40,379 bases of DNA from Chryseobacterium populi (GCF_000282115.1 NZ_AKJY01000015.1:1-40379); one strand, 5' to 3'. Counted from the first letter of the stretch, positions 24,048 to 32,813 are shown. The notes: generated from the letters alone by a model not told the origin. Numbers and translations: made by a program.

Positions 24048-25070
24048 TTAGTATTCAAATAATACGCTTCCCCATGTAAATCCGCTTCCGAAAGCTGATA
24101 AAAGAACCAGATCTCCCCTTTTTACCTTCCCTAATTCAATGGCTTCACTTAAAGCAATCGGAATAGAGGCTGCTGTTGTATTGCCGTATTTCTGGATATT
24201 GTTGTGGATTTTTTCATCCGGCAACCCGAATTTTTGCTGTACAAACTGGGCAATTCTCAAATTGGCCTGATGTGGGATAAACATATCAAGGTCTTCAACT
24301 GTTTTTCCTGCTTTATTTAAAGCTTCCTGCATCGTTTCCGGAAATCTTGTTACGGCATGTTTAAATACAAAGTTTCCGTTCATGATCGGATATACTTCTT
24401 TATTGGTAACATTTTCAGGCTCTTTTCTCATTCTGTCACTCCAACCGAATTTAGATCCCGGGAACTGGGTACATAATTCATCTGCATATTTTCCTTCAGA
24501 ATGCATGTTTACTGCTAAAATATCTCCGGCATTTTCATCTTCAGTAGCGGAGAGTAGAATTGCTCCCGCCCCGTCTCCGAAAATTACGGAAACTCCTCTT
24601 CCTTCATCGGAGAAATCCAGCCCAAAGGAATGAACTTCAGCTCCTACGACCAGAATATTTTTATACGTTCCGGACTTAATAAAAGCATTGGCCACACTCA
24701 TTGCATATACAAATCCTGAGCACTGGTTTCTTACATCCAACGCTCCAATCGTATCACAACCGAGCATATCCTGAAGCAAGACTCCACATCCGGGAAAGTA
24801 ATAATCTGAAGAAAGGGTAGCAAAAACAATATAATCTATATTCTTAGCCGTTAAACCTGCTTGTTTGAGAGCTTTTTCAGAAGCTTTGAAACCTAAATAA
24901 GCTGTGGTTTCTTCAGAATCATTTCTGTTTTTTCTGTGCCTTCTTTCTTTAATTCCGGTTCGTTCGGTGATCCATTCGTCATTAGTAGTCATTAATTTAG
25001 CTAGATCATCATTCGTTACAACATGATCCGGAACATAAAATCCGATCCCTCTAATTGTACTTTTAATCAT
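24048..25070 (-). CDS. fabH: 3-oxoacyl-ACP synthase III (KAS III)
   Basis: 340 aa thiolase-fold enzyme that starts fatty-acid synthesis by condensing an acyl-CoA primer with malonyl-ACP; branched primers are usual in flavobacteria. Catalytic triad visible: Cys117 (RNQCSGFVYA), His267 (FIPHQANLRI) and Asn297 (KYGNTTAAS). C-terminal GDLVLLSAFGSGFTWGSVL is the family ending. No acpP or plsX is adjacent, so this may be a second KAS III rather than the core copy; side-chain specificity cannot be read. Promoter at 25090-25123. Confidence 0.88.
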   Translation of the reverse strand: MIKSTIRGIGFYVPDHVVTNDDLAKLMTTNDEWITERTGIKERRHRKNRNDSEETTAYLGFKASEKALKQAGLTAKNIDYIVFATLSSDYYFPGCGVLLQDMLGCDTIGALDVRNQCSGFVYAMSVANAFIKSGTYKNILVVGAEVHSFGLDFSDEGRGVSVIFGDGAGAILLSATEDENAGDILAVNMHSEGKYADELCTQFPGSKFGWSDRMRKEPENVTNKEVYPIMNGNFVFKHAVTRFPETMQEALNKAGKTVEDLDMFIPHQANLRIAQFVQQKFGLPDEKIHNNIQKYGNTTAASIPIALSEAIELGKVKRGDLVLLSAFGSGFTWGSVLFEY

Positions 25071-25089
25071 ATAGTTTTTTTAATTTTGG

Positions 25090-25123
25090 CAAAGATAGAC
25101 TTATTTAACACATAGTATTTCAA
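25090..25123 (-). promoter_or_regulatory. Promoter of fabH
   Basis: On the minus strand TTG (25123-25121), 23-nt spacer, TATCTTTG (25097-25090); 19 bp to the ATG. Matches the Bacteroidota consensus at the upper spacer limit. Confidence 0.5.
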
Positions 25124-25143
25124 AATATTAGTATTTTTACTTT

Positions 25144-26043
25144 ATGCCAATTGACACGATATACAGAGACTCCCAATGTGAATGGGTAGACGTAGAGGCC
25201 CCGACAGCAGAGGATTTAAAATTTCTTCATGAACGGTATGAAATTAATAATCTTCTTCTGGAAGACACTTTAGATCCTAATCACCTTCCCAAATATGAAG
25301 AAGACGGAAGTGTAAAATTCTTCCTGCTTCGTGAAAGTACCGAACTGGAGAGAAAAAACCTCAATACCATCAGTGATATCAGTACTAAAATTGGGATTTT
25401 TATTTTGGGGAATACCATTATCACTATCCACAGGATGAAAACCAGAAGTATTACAGAGACCAAGAAACAGGTTTCAGCCACGCAAAATGAAACAAACCCA
25501 CAGAAAATTGCTTTGATGATTGCTTTACTGATTATGAAAAGTTTTGATGATGAATCTGTAAGTTTGCTGGAAACTATGGATAATATTGAAAATGAAATTT
25601 TCCTTAAAAACACCAATCATACCACTCAGATCCGCAGATTATATAAACTGAAAAGAAAATCGGGGCTGAATTCAAGGGTATTGACAATTTCTACTGATGC
25701 TATTGATAAGTTTAAACTATTAAACCTGCAGGATTCCGAAATTGTAGATTTAAAAGATAAGCATAAAGATGTGGTTGCCGATTTTGACCACCTGAATATA
25801 CAGATCACCAACCTTATTTCCATGTTCCTGGCACTTTCAGACCAGAAGGCTAACCAGGTAATGAAAGTTCTTGCAATTTATTCCGTCTATTTTTTACCGA
25901 TTACATTTATCGCCGGTGTCTACGGAATGAACTTCGACAATATGCCTGAGCTGCGTCATAAAAACGGATATTTTTTTACGTTGGGGCTGATGGCTCTGAT
26001 TGTTATTGTCACCTTTATTTACGCCAGAAGAAAACAGTGGTGA
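25144..26043 (+). CDS. corA: CorA-type divalent metal transporter
   Basis: 299 aa. An N-terminal cytoplasmic domain with a long basic stalk helix (RRLYKLKRKSGLNSRVL, DKHKDVVADFDHLNIQI) and two C-terminal membrane helices (about 240-259 and 277-295). The signature Gly261-Met-Asn263 ends TM1 (GVYGMNFDNMPEL), and the tail is basic (ARRKQW). Pentameric Mg2+ (possibly Co2+/Ni2+) channel of the inner membrane. Divergent from fabH with 73 bp between starts. Confidence 0.92.
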   Translation: MPIDTIYRDSQCEWVDVEAPTAEDLKFLHERYEINNLLLEDTLDPNHLPKYEEDGSVKFFLLRESTELERKNLNTISDISTKIGIFILGNTIITIHRMKTRSITETKKQVSATQNETNPQKIALMIALLIMKSFDDESVSLLETMDNIENEIFLKNTNHTTQIRRLYKLKRKSGLNSRVLTISTDAIDKFKLLNLQDSEIVDLKDKHKDVVADFDHLNIQITNLISMFLALSDQKANQVMKVLAIYSVYFLPITFIAGVYGMNFDNMPELRHKNGYFFTLGLMALIVIVTFIYARRKQW

Positions 26044-26285
26044 TTTCACTTATCAATAAGGGGGAAAATACTGGGGCAGGTGATCACTAAATATTTTATT
26101 TTTATAGGAAGAAATGGTCGTTGCGGAGAATAAAATGATAAAACAATCTCAATAAATAATAGGAAAAGACTGTGCTTCACCTACGGTTTGTAATGACAGG
26201 TTAATTAAAGTTTTTTATGTCTTAAAAACAGTAATTGATAAAAACAAATTGAGTCTTTGCGATAAACCCAAACACCAAATCCACC

Positions 26286-27872
26286 ATGAAAACCGATGCT
26301 CTTACTAAAATCCTGGAAGAAAATGTTCTTTCACCGGAATCCAAGGATAAGCTTGCTGCTTTGCATGAGAATATTTCATCCAGGGAATTTTCGGATCTTC
26401 TGGATGCTGAAGGAAATCAGTATGTAGAATTTGTGCAGGAAGGCGGCGGTGTATGGGGGAGCGCACTCGTAGGGTATCTTTATGGTCTTGAAATCTTTGG
26501 AATCCGTTTTCTGAAGGTGGCAGGAACCAGTGCCGGAGCCATCAACACCATGCTTATTGCTTCGTGTAAAACTAAGGAAGAAGCTAAGAGTGAAATCATC
26601 AGGGGAATTCTTTTCAACTGGAATTTCGCCGATTTTATGGACGGAAAACCTTATGTGAGGACGACTATTCATGCGATGCTCAACAATAAGAACTTCCTGA
26701 AGATAAATGCCATCATTGCCGCAGTCATTATGATCATCCTGGTCATTATCCCTTTTGCAACGTATTCGGAAACCACTCTTAATACCAAACTTTTATTCCT
26801 TGTTCCACTGATTCCCATTATTATTGCTTTTTTCTGTCTGAAAAAGTTTTACAATGATTTCAGGAAGCAGAACAGCGGACTTAATCCCGGAAACACTTTT
26901 TTAAACAGTATGAAAGATGTTCTGGACGGTTTCGGGATCAAAACAGTAGCCAATCTCAATGAAAAATTTGTACAAAAAGGATTAGAGCTTAACCTCAACT
27001 ACCGCTATGGGAACGGTATGGAATATTATGCTATCGCTTTAAACAGCATCGAAGAAATTAAAGTGAACAACCTCGAGCATATCGATCAAACGAGATATAA
27101 AATTTTCTACGATAGTGCTGTTAACAACGATTATTACAAACAAAACCCTTTTTATCTGTTAAAATCTGAATACATCGTCATCACGACCGATATTAATGCT
27201 AAAATAAAAGTCGAGCTGCCTACTATGGCAAATTTATACTGGTCCGAAGAAGAACTGAAGCACATCAGTCCTGCCGAATTTGTGCGTGCTTCAATGTCTG
27301 TTCCCTTCTTTTTCGAGCCTTTTCAAAAAAGAATTGACAGGGGCGCCGATTCTGTAAAATACGCCTGGAAATTCTGGATGAATACCAAACCTGAAGATAT
27401 TTACCCTGCCGGTGTTTTTATCGATGGCGGAAGCATCTCCAATTTCCCGATCGACCTGTTTCACTCTGCTGATGTTTTTTATCCGAGAATGCCTTTGTTT
27501 GGGGTACAGCTGACCAGCGATTCGGAAATCAGTTCCGAAAAAGGGAAAACCAGCGAGGAGATTCTGAAAACCCCATTTTCCTATGCCGGAAACATCATCG
27601 GTACGCTGAAAGGTTTTAATGACAAATCTTTCCTTACCAAACATACTTTTTATCACCTGTACAGCATCCAGACCGTGAATTGCGGAACCAGCGACTGGCT
27701 CAATTTCTTCATGAAAAGAGAGGAAAAAGAAGATCTTTTCAACAAAGGCTTTCAGTCTGCACTCGATTTTCTCAATCAGTTTGACTGGGAAAAATATAAA
27801 TCCGAAAGAATGATGGTCGCCATGAAAGAGAAAAAGATTCTGAAGGAAGAAGATACGAAAACCGTGGGATAA
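26286..27872 (+). CDS. Patatin-like phospholipase with internal membrane segments
   Basis: 528 aa. Oxyanion hole Gly53-Gly-Gly (EGGGVWGSALVG), nucleophile elbow Gly80-Thr-Ser82-Ala-Gly (VAGTSAGAINTML) and catalytic Asp380 (FIDGGSISNFPIDL): a complete Ser-Asp dyad. Unusual for bacterial patatins are two strongly hydrophobic segments at about 140-160 and 168-185 inserted between the elbow and the Asp, making it likely to be membrane-embedded. Expected to hydrolyse phospholipid acyl esters at the membrane. An open -1 frame continues through its stop for about 85 codons (see 27881-28129). Confidence 0.88.
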   Translation: MKTDALTKILEENVLSPESKDKLAALHENISSREFSDLLDAEGNQYVEFVQEGGGVWGSALVGYLYGLEIFGIRFLKVAGTSAGAINTMLIASCKTKEEAKSEIIRGILFNWNFADFMDGKPYVRTTIHAMLNNKNFLKINAIIAAVIMIILVIIPFATYSETTLNTKLLFLVPLIPIIIAFFCLKKFYNDFRKQNSGLNPGNTFLNSMKDVLDGFGIKTVANLNEKFVQKGLELNLNYRYGNGMEYYAIALNSIEEIKVNNLEHIDQTRYKIFYDSAVNNDYYKQNPFYLLKSEYIVITTDINAKIKVELPTMANLYWSEEELKHISPAEFVRASMSVPFFFEPFQKRIDRGADSVKYAWKFWMNTKPEDIYPAGVFIDGGSISNFPIDLFHSADVFYPRMPLFGVQLTSDSEISSEKGKTSEEILKTPFSYAGNIIGTLKGFNDKSFLTKHTFYHLYSIQTVNCGTSDWLNFFMKREEKEDLFNKGFQSALDFLNQFDWEKYKSERMMVAMKEKKILKEEDTKTVG

Positions 27873-27880
27873 GGAAATTT

Positions 27881-28129
27881 GAGTATTTTAGCTATTATTA
27901 CGAAAATGAAAATTTTGAAACAGGATACTTCGGGTGGCTTTCAAATTATTTTCCCGATTACGATTTTGAAGAAAGAATTCCTACCAATGTGATTGTCAAC
28001 AATAAAATAGGCAGACCATTTATTTATCCTCATGAAAATTTTGAACATCCGTTTGTAAAAGATTTTTATAATGGGATTGAGAAAAAAGAAGCAGAAAAAA
28101 GGATTAACAGGGCTTTAAATAATTCTTAG
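27881..28129 (+). pseudogene. Orphan 3-prime gene fragment without a start codon
   Basis: 82 sense codons of very protein-like sequence (FSYYYENENFETGYFGWLSN, then PFIYPHENFEHPFVKDFY, ending RALNNS) begin 9 bp after the patatin stop but have no ATG. I cannot name the family. It lies in the -1 frame relative to patatin, and that frame is open back into the patatin 3-prime end, past a GAGAAAAAG run at 27828-27836. Most likely the tail of a gene whose start was deleted; a frameshifted C-terminal extension of patatin is a weaker alternative. Confidence 0.5.
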
Positions 28130-28157
28130 AACGTATTTCTTTAACTTACTTTTTCTG

Positions 28158-28244
28158 TATTTAACCCCGGGAATACAATTGGATCCAATGAATTTTAAAG
28201 CAGGTGAACTAAAAGGAAACGAAACCATACTGATTGAACTGTAA
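28158..28244 (+). pseudogene. Second short gene remnant
   Basis: A plus-strand frame reading TPGIQLDPMNFKAGELKGNE and ending ILIEL at a TAA (28242-28244) looks like a C-terminus. It is in a different frame from the preceding fragment and has only an internal ATG (28188). Unidentified. Confidence 0.3.
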
Positions 28245-28304
28245 CTCTGAAGAAAAAAAATTTCCTATAAAAGACAAGACTAAGCCTAATCCGGAATAAA
28301 AGTT

Positions 28305-28835
28305 TTATAGTTTATCAATAAACTCCAGATATATAGAAGCACTTCTTTCAATCCATTCTTCTGAAGCATTGAGCTCGATTCCGTAATAGACAAATAAGTT
28401 TTTGTACTCTGCTCTTATATACTCAAAAATCAGTTCAAAAGGCTTTGTGAGCTCTTCCATCGTGTATTTATATTTTCCGGAAGCACTGTAGCCTTCTTCA
28501 TCAATTCCCGCTGTGATAGCTAAAGCCATTTTCTTTCCACCGGCTTTATAACCGCTTTTGCTTCCGTAGGCCCAACCATATGTAAGCACCTCATCAAACC
28601 ATTTTTTCAGAAGCGGCGGGCTGCTGAACCAGTAAAAAGGAAACTGGAAAATAATTCTGTCATGCTGCTCTATTAGCTCCTGCTCTTTAGCAATATCAAT
28701 TTTTTCATCAGGATAAGCTTTATATAACTCATGAACTGTATATTTTTCAGGATACAAAGCCAATTCATCCATCCATCTTTTATTGATCAGGGAATTTTCG
28801 ATATTGGGATGAATGGCAATAATTAATGTTTTCAT
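28305..28835 (-). CDS. NAD(P)H-dependent oxidoreductase, flavodoxin-like fold
   Basis: 176 aa, cytoplasmic. N-terminal MKTLIIAIHPNIENSLINKR is the FMN-phosphate-binding start of the YabF/KefF/MdaB-like quinone reductases; FQFPFYWFSSPPLLKKWFDE at about 64-83 and KKMALAITAG are the other family hallmarks. Reduces quinones or related electrophiles by two electrons. Divergent from an HxlR regulator with a redox-type cysteine (28927-29298), a classic arrangement for quinone/aldehyde stress response. Minus-strand -7 TATTTTTG at 28862-28855. Confidence 0.88.
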   Translation of the reverse strand: MKTLIIAIHPNIENSLINKRWMDELALYPEKYTVHELYKAYPDEKIDIAKEQELIEQHDRIIFQFPFYWFSSPPLLKKWFDEVLTYGWAYGSKSGYKAGGKKMALAITAGIDEEGYSASGKYKYTMEELTKPFELIFEYIRAEYKNLFVYYGIELNASEEWIERSASIYLEFIDKL

Positions 28836-28854
28836 TTAATTTAAATTTCTATTG

Positions 28855-28862
28855 CAAAAATA
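28855..28862 (-). promoter_or_regulatory. -7 element of the oxidoreductase gene
   Basis: TATTTTTG on the minus strand, 20 bp before the ATG. The 91-bp shared region also has TTGTAC...GGTAC around 28881-28908, a loose inverted pair where HxlR could bind. Confidence 0.35.
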
Positions 28863-28926
28863 ATATTCGTAACTTCCATTTTGTACATTAGCATCCTATT
28901 GTATGGTACTATAAAAAAGATAAGTA

Positions 28927-29298
28927 ATGACTAAAATAAAAGAAACTTCTACGAATTTTGCCAATAAAAAAGCATTATCAGATGAATGTCCGGAAGTTTA
29001 TGCTTCCAATATCATCGGTGGGCAATGGTCTCTGGCCATATGCTGTTATCTGATCAACGGAAAATACAGATTCGGAGAATTAAGGAAACAGCTCCCGAAT
29101 ATTACCGAAAGAATGCTTACCCTTCAGCTGCGAAAACTGGAAGAAAATAAAATCATTTCCCGTACTGTTTACGCTGAGGTTCCGCCACGGGTTGAATATG
29201 AACTTACTTCTATCGGTCATCAACTGAAACCAATTATCAAAGAGCTGGAAAAATGGGGAAAAACACATCAAAAAATTGTAAATACTATAGATGATTAA
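28927..29298 (+). CDS. HxlR-family transcriptional regulator
   Basis: 123 aa winged-helix protein. The family core is clear: CPEVYASNIIGGQWSLAICC, FGELRKQLPNITERMLTLQL, NKIISRTVYAEVPPRVEYEL, and the C-terminal dimer helix. Cys21 stands where YodB/HypR-type sensors hold the redox-active cysteine, and Cys39-Cys40 follow. Likely a repressor that responds to quinones, diamide or hypochlorite. Divergent from a flavodoxin-fold reductase, its probable target. Confidence 0.88.
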   Translation: MTKIKETSTNFANKKALSDECPEVYASNIIGGQWSLAICCYLINGKYRFGELRKQLPNITERMLTLQLRKLEENKIISRTVYAEVPPRVEYELTSIGHQLKPIIKELEKWGKTHQKIVNTIDD

Positions 29299-29349
29299 AC
29301 ATTTTTTTGTATTTTTAGTCACAATCAAACACATCAAATAATCAATGGT

Positions 29350-29859
29350 ATGAAAAATTTATTCCCTGTTCTATCTTTACTTTTTATCATCTGTCTCGGA
29401 AACACTGCACAGGCTCAGAAAATATCTGACGGACAAACAATTGACGTCAATGGAATGAGCGTTACTTTTAATATTTTAAATAAAGAAAGTGTACAGGCAG
29501 GCGGAAAAACTTTTGACCGTTACAAAGTAGCGGCTTCCGTAAAAAACACTTCCAATACATCATATAACATCAGATTATCTTCTTACCCTCAGATCGTCAA
29601 CAACATCGGACTTGTAGAACTGGATTGCATGAATGCGACCGGAGCCAAACTGACCTCAAAAAAAATTCAACTGAAAATGAAAGCCCAGATGATCAACGTC
29701 ACCTATTCTGCCTATGATAAATCCGGAAAGTTTGTTAATAATGTCATTCCTGTGACCGGTAGCTATTATTTTGATGCAGGTGATACCATCAGCGATGATG
29801 CTATTTTTATTGTTCCTCAGGGTGAAAAGCCGGATGTATCTGTGAGAAGCCTGAAATAA
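29350..29859 (+). CDS. Exported protein of unknown function
   Basis: 169 aa. Signal peptide about 1-22 (CLGNTAQA-QK). The mature part is beta-rich (DGQTIDVNGMSVTFNILNKE, then RYKVAASVKNTSNTSYNI), with an Ig- or DUF-like beta-sandwich feel and no catalytic residues. Follows the HxlR gene by 51 bp but is likely independent. I do not recognise a family. Confidence 0.65.
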   Translation: MKNLFPVLSLLFIICLGNTAQAQKISDGQTIDVNGMSVTFNILNKESVQAGGKTFDRYKVAASVKNTSNTSYNIRLSSYPQIVNNIGLVELDCMNATGAKLTSKKIQLKMKAQMINVTYSAYDKSGKFVNNVIPVTGSYYFDAGDTISDDAIFIVPQGEKPDVSVRSLK

Positions 29860-29971
29860 TTATCACTTAAACCTTTCATAAGGAATAATTTGTCATTTTA
29901 CAGAGATTCTGTTACAGGGGTTTCCGATACAAAATTATTCTTCATTTCAAATAATCTCACTCGAGAAGCTA

Positions 29972-30520
29972 TCATTTTTTCCACATTGGTTCGTGCTCCA
30001 AAACCGTTATGTACACAGAACAGTTTTCGGAGTGGGCACCTTTCAGATATCCGATGCTCATTAAAAATTCATTCACGATCTCACCGCCGGTAAATTTGAA
30101 TGTCTTTTTAAATAATTTCATCCATTCCGGTAATGTTTTAGGGTGATGATGTTCCAGCCATTTTTCAAAAGACCCGAATTCTTCCTGAAGCCGGAGAACT
30201 GTTTTTGCATTCTCAATAGCAGCATTTACTTTTAGCTTGTTTCTGATAATTCCGGTATCATTCAGCAGTCTTTCCCTATCCTGTTCGCCATAACCGGCTA
30301 TTTTCTGAATATCAAAATTATCATAAGCCATTCTGAAGCTGTTTTCTTTCCGTAATATCGTTTCCCAGCTCAATCCGGCCTGATTGATTTCCATGATCAG
30401 CCTTCCGAATAACTCATTATCATCATGAATCGGAAATCCATAATGATAGTCGTGATAATTTTTATGAAGTGCTTTCCTGTTTTCAGGCTGCATATTTTCT
30501 ATAACTGAACAATAACTCAT
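29972..30520 (-). CDS. tag: DNA-3-methyladenine glycosylase I
   Basis: 182 aa. Removes 3-methyladenine from alkylated DNA in base-excision repair. Zinc-snap ligands are in place: Cys4 (MSYCSV), His23 (NYHDYHYG), His163 and Cys167 (GAHSENC). The HhH core is visible in INQAGLSWETILRKENSFRM and GIIRNKLKVNAAIENAK. The start is fixed by Cys4. Length is near the usual 187. Stands next to a broken MazG-like gene on the same strand. Confidence 0.92.
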   Translation of the reverse strand: MSYCSVIENMQPENRKALHKNYHDYHYGFPIHDDNELFGRLIMEINQAGLSWETILRKENSFRMAYDNFDIQKIAGYGEQDRERLLNDTGIIRNKLKVNAAIENAKTVLRLQEEFGSFEKWLEHHHPKTLPEWMKLFKKTFKFTGGEIVNEFLMSIGYLKGAHSENCSVYITVLEHEPMWKK

Positions 30521-30543
30521 TTGAATAGGTTTTCGGTTTTATT

Positions 30544-30844
30544 TTAAATTTGTTCTAAAGCGTCTTTAATTTCAATTTCGGTGCGGTCGGTCTGCCAATA
30601 CAATCAGTTACCAGATATTTTCAGCAAACTTATGTTCAAGCTCAGCCGCAGAATCCGGTTTGAGCCATCTTTTCTGGTGTGACATGATATTTCTTCCGAT
30701 AAGTCCGGCATCAGTAAGATAAGCAAGAGCATCTTCTTCTAATGACCATTCGCTTTTGTGATGCTTTAACTCAAGTTTATGATATTGTTCTCTGATGATT
30801 TTCAGGGAACGTTCTATCAGTTCATCAAAATTACTCTGATTCAT
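30544..30844 (-). pseudogene. MazG-like protein gene, broken by a stop and a 4-bp duplication
   Basis: The open part (ATG 30844 to TAA 30608) gives 78 aa: FDELIERSLKIIREQYHKLE, SEWSLEEDALAYLTDAGL, then AAELEHKFAENIW. That pattern, with acidic helices and ENIWW at the end, is what I know from flavobacterial MazG-like proteins, which continue as a WLIVLADR helix. Here the next codon is TAA, after which the same frame reads LIVLADR; then GACCGACCGCACC contains a tandem ACCG. Removing one ACCG restores TEIEIKDALEQI and a stop at 30544. So both a nonsense codon and a 4-bp duplication separate the gene from an intact form of about 100 aa. Its ATG overlaps the AraC gene (stop 30831) by 14 bp, so it was translationally coupled. 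A truncated 78-aa product may still be made. Confidence 0.6.
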
Positions 30845-31763
30845 TATTCGACAGGTTTAAAGATTGCTTAAATTCATTAGGCGTCTTTGCCGTTTTCTTT
30901 TTAAAGAGCTTACTGAACGATTGCGGATGCTCAAATCCCAGCTGATAAGCCGTTTCGGAAACTGAAATATTAGGTTCCGACAGATATTCTTTGGCTTTTT
31001 CGATTAGTTTTTCGTGAATATGTTGCTGGGCATTTTGCCCTGTATGATGACGGAGCATATCACTTAAATATCTTGGAGTCAGGTTCAGTTGAGACGCTAC
31101 ATATTCCACGGTGGGAAGACCTTTTATTCCTTTTTCCTGATCAAAAAAATCATCCAGGAGGTTTTCCATTTTTGTTAAAACATCAATATTTACGGATTTT
31201 CTGGTAATAAACTGCCGGTTGTAAAACCGGTTGCTGTAAGTAAGCAGCAGTTCTATCTGAGAAATGATCACATCCTGGCTGAACTGGTCAATTCTTTCAT
31301 TCAGCTCATTCTGAATATTCTTAAAAATATCAGCTATCATTTTCTTTTCTTTTTCGGAAAGGTATAATGCTTCAGCCGCCGAATATGAAAAAAAACCATA
31401 TTTTTTCATCTTCTGAGCCAGAGGATAAGATCTGACAAAATCAGGATGCATATGTAATGACATTCCATTGTAATCAGCTTCTTCATAATCCATTCTGAGC
31501 ACCTGGCCGGGCGAAACAAAAGACAATCCTCCGTTTTCAAAATCATAATATCCTTGTCCGTACCGGACCTTCCCATTGAATTTTGTTTTAAAGGAGATCT
31601 TATAAAAATCCGATTTCGTCCCATTTCTGAAAGCTTCGGGATCAAAACGGGTGTCATCATAATCAACAATACTGATCAGCGGATGCAGCGGCTCCGGAAT
31701 TCCCATTGCTTCATGCAGAACCGATAAAGAACGGAAATGGAAAGGTAGTTTTGTACTTTTCAT
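30831..31763 (-). CDS. AraC-family transcriptional regulator
   Basis: 310 aa. N-terminal sensor with FHFRSLSVLHEAMGIPEPLH and two C-terminal HTH motifs (VEYVASQLNLTPRYLSDMLR and SVSETAYQLGFEHPQSFSKL). Close paralogue of the 6374-7270 regulator, sharing RFYxRQFITRK, HHTGQNxQQHIHEKLI and the ending. A minus -7 TATATTTG at 31775-31768 almost touches the start, implying a very short leader if real. The short-chain dehydrogenase upstream on the same strand is a plausible target, as AraC-SDR neighbours are common in this group. Confidence 0.85.
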   Translation of the reverse strand: MKSTKLPFHFRSLSVLHEAMGIPEPLHPLISIVDYDDTRFDPEAFRNGTKSDFYKISFKTKFNGKVRYGQGYYDFENGGLSFVSPGQVLRMDYEEADYNGMSLHMHPDFVRSYPLAQKMKKYGFFSYSAAEALYLSEKEKKMIADIFKNIQNELNERIDQFSQDVIISQIELLLTYSNRFYNRQFITRKSVNIDVLTKMENLLDDFFDQEKGIKGLPTVEYVASQLNLTPRYLSDMLRHHTGQNAQQHIHEKLIEKAKEYLSEPNISVSETAYQLGFEHPQSFSKLFKKKTAKTPNEFKQSLNLSNNESE

Positions 31764-31816
31764 GTTACAAATATAGGGGGTGATGGTGACAACTGTTAGT
31801 CAGTAGGAGTAAAAGT

Positions 31817-31844
31817 TATGAGTTATGAGTTATAAGTTATGAGT
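31817..31844 (+). repeat. Four tandem heptamers TATGAGT
   Basis: Units at 31817, 31824, 31831 (TATAAGT variant) and 31838. Same unit as the six-copy array at 15596-15637, 16 kb away. Confidence 0.85.
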
Positions 31845-31903
31845 TGGGAGCTATCGTTTACTGAGATTGGTTTTCCGGGCTCTAACTTCCAGCCTCTACC
31901 CTT

Positions 31904-32710
31904 CTAAAATATAAAGCCTGATTTTATTTTTTGAACATGAGCTTCTGTTCCTATAGTGGTTCTTTCTTGATATAGGGCAATGGCATCTTTACCCGCTATA
32001 TATCTCAGCTGGTCTTTCCCGTCTGTTGCTGCTTCGTAAATTACATTTGCAATATCTTCCGCTTTAGAATAATTGACAATCTGTTCCGGGCTGTAACCTT
32101 CCTGAACTTTAGTGATTAATTTCTGATAAGCTTCATGATAGGCACCATCGAGTGAGCGGCCAGCAAAATCGGTTTGTATTCCTCCCGGAGCAACCACTTT
32201 TACTTTAATTCCAAACTGCGCCAGCTCATAACCCATAGATTCTGAGAAACCGTCAACTGCATATTTTGTGGCACTGTACACAGAACAGGTCGGAAATCCC
32301 ATAAGCCCGAAACTTGAAGTAATATTGATCAGAACACCTTCCCGCTTTTCTCTGAAATAAGGGGTGAAGGCTTTTGTAATCCGGATCACACCCATCAGGT
32401 TGGTTTCGATCTGTTTTTTGATCTGCTCATCGGTAAATGCTTCCAGAGGGCCAACCAATCCGTATCCCGCATTGTTCAGAACAACATTGATATCATAACG
32501 GCTAAGAACATCAGTAATAATTTCATCAAGCTGATCTTTATCGGTAACATCCATTTTCAGGACGGTTACGTTTTCAAGTGCTGTAAGCTCTCTTTCATTG
32601 TCTGTTTTCCGCATGGTAGCGATAACGTTCCAGCCTTTGCTTTGAAATAATTGAGCAGCAGACTTTCCTAACCCGGATGAAGCTCCGGTAATGAAAATTG
32701 TTTTTTGCAT
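31904..32710 (-). CDS. Short-chain dehydrogenase/reductase
   Basis: 268 aa classical SDR. NAD(P) motif TGASSGLG (8-15), NNAG (79-82), catalytic Ser132 and Tyr145-x3-Lys149 (VYSATKYAVDG). The Arg at ATMRKTDNER after strand 2 suggests NADPH. Cytoplasmic, no added domains. Substrate unknown. Upstream of the AraC regulator on the same strand, separated by the heptamer array, and divergent from the vWA lipoprotein gene. Confidence 0.9.
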   Translation of the reverse strand: MQKTIFITGASSGLGKSAAQLFQSKGWNVIATMRKTDNERELTALENVTVLKMDVTDKDQLDEIITDVLSRYDINVVLNNAGYGLVGPLEAFTDEQIKKQIETNLMGVIRITKAFTPYFREKREGVLINITSSFGLMGFPTCSVYSATKYAVDGFSESMGYELAQFGIKVKVVAPGGIQTDFAGRSLDGAYHEAYQKLITKVQEGYSPEQIVNYSKAEDIANVIYEAATDGKDQLRYIAGKDAIALYQERTTIGTEAHVQKIKSGFIF

Positions 32711-32813
32711 TTTTATTTATTTAATGGTGATGGAGCAAAGGTCTTCAGAAACTGTAAATTAAAAGTAGCCGTATTGAGTTTGGTTGTAGCTGTTTTGACG
32801 AATTGAAAAATAT

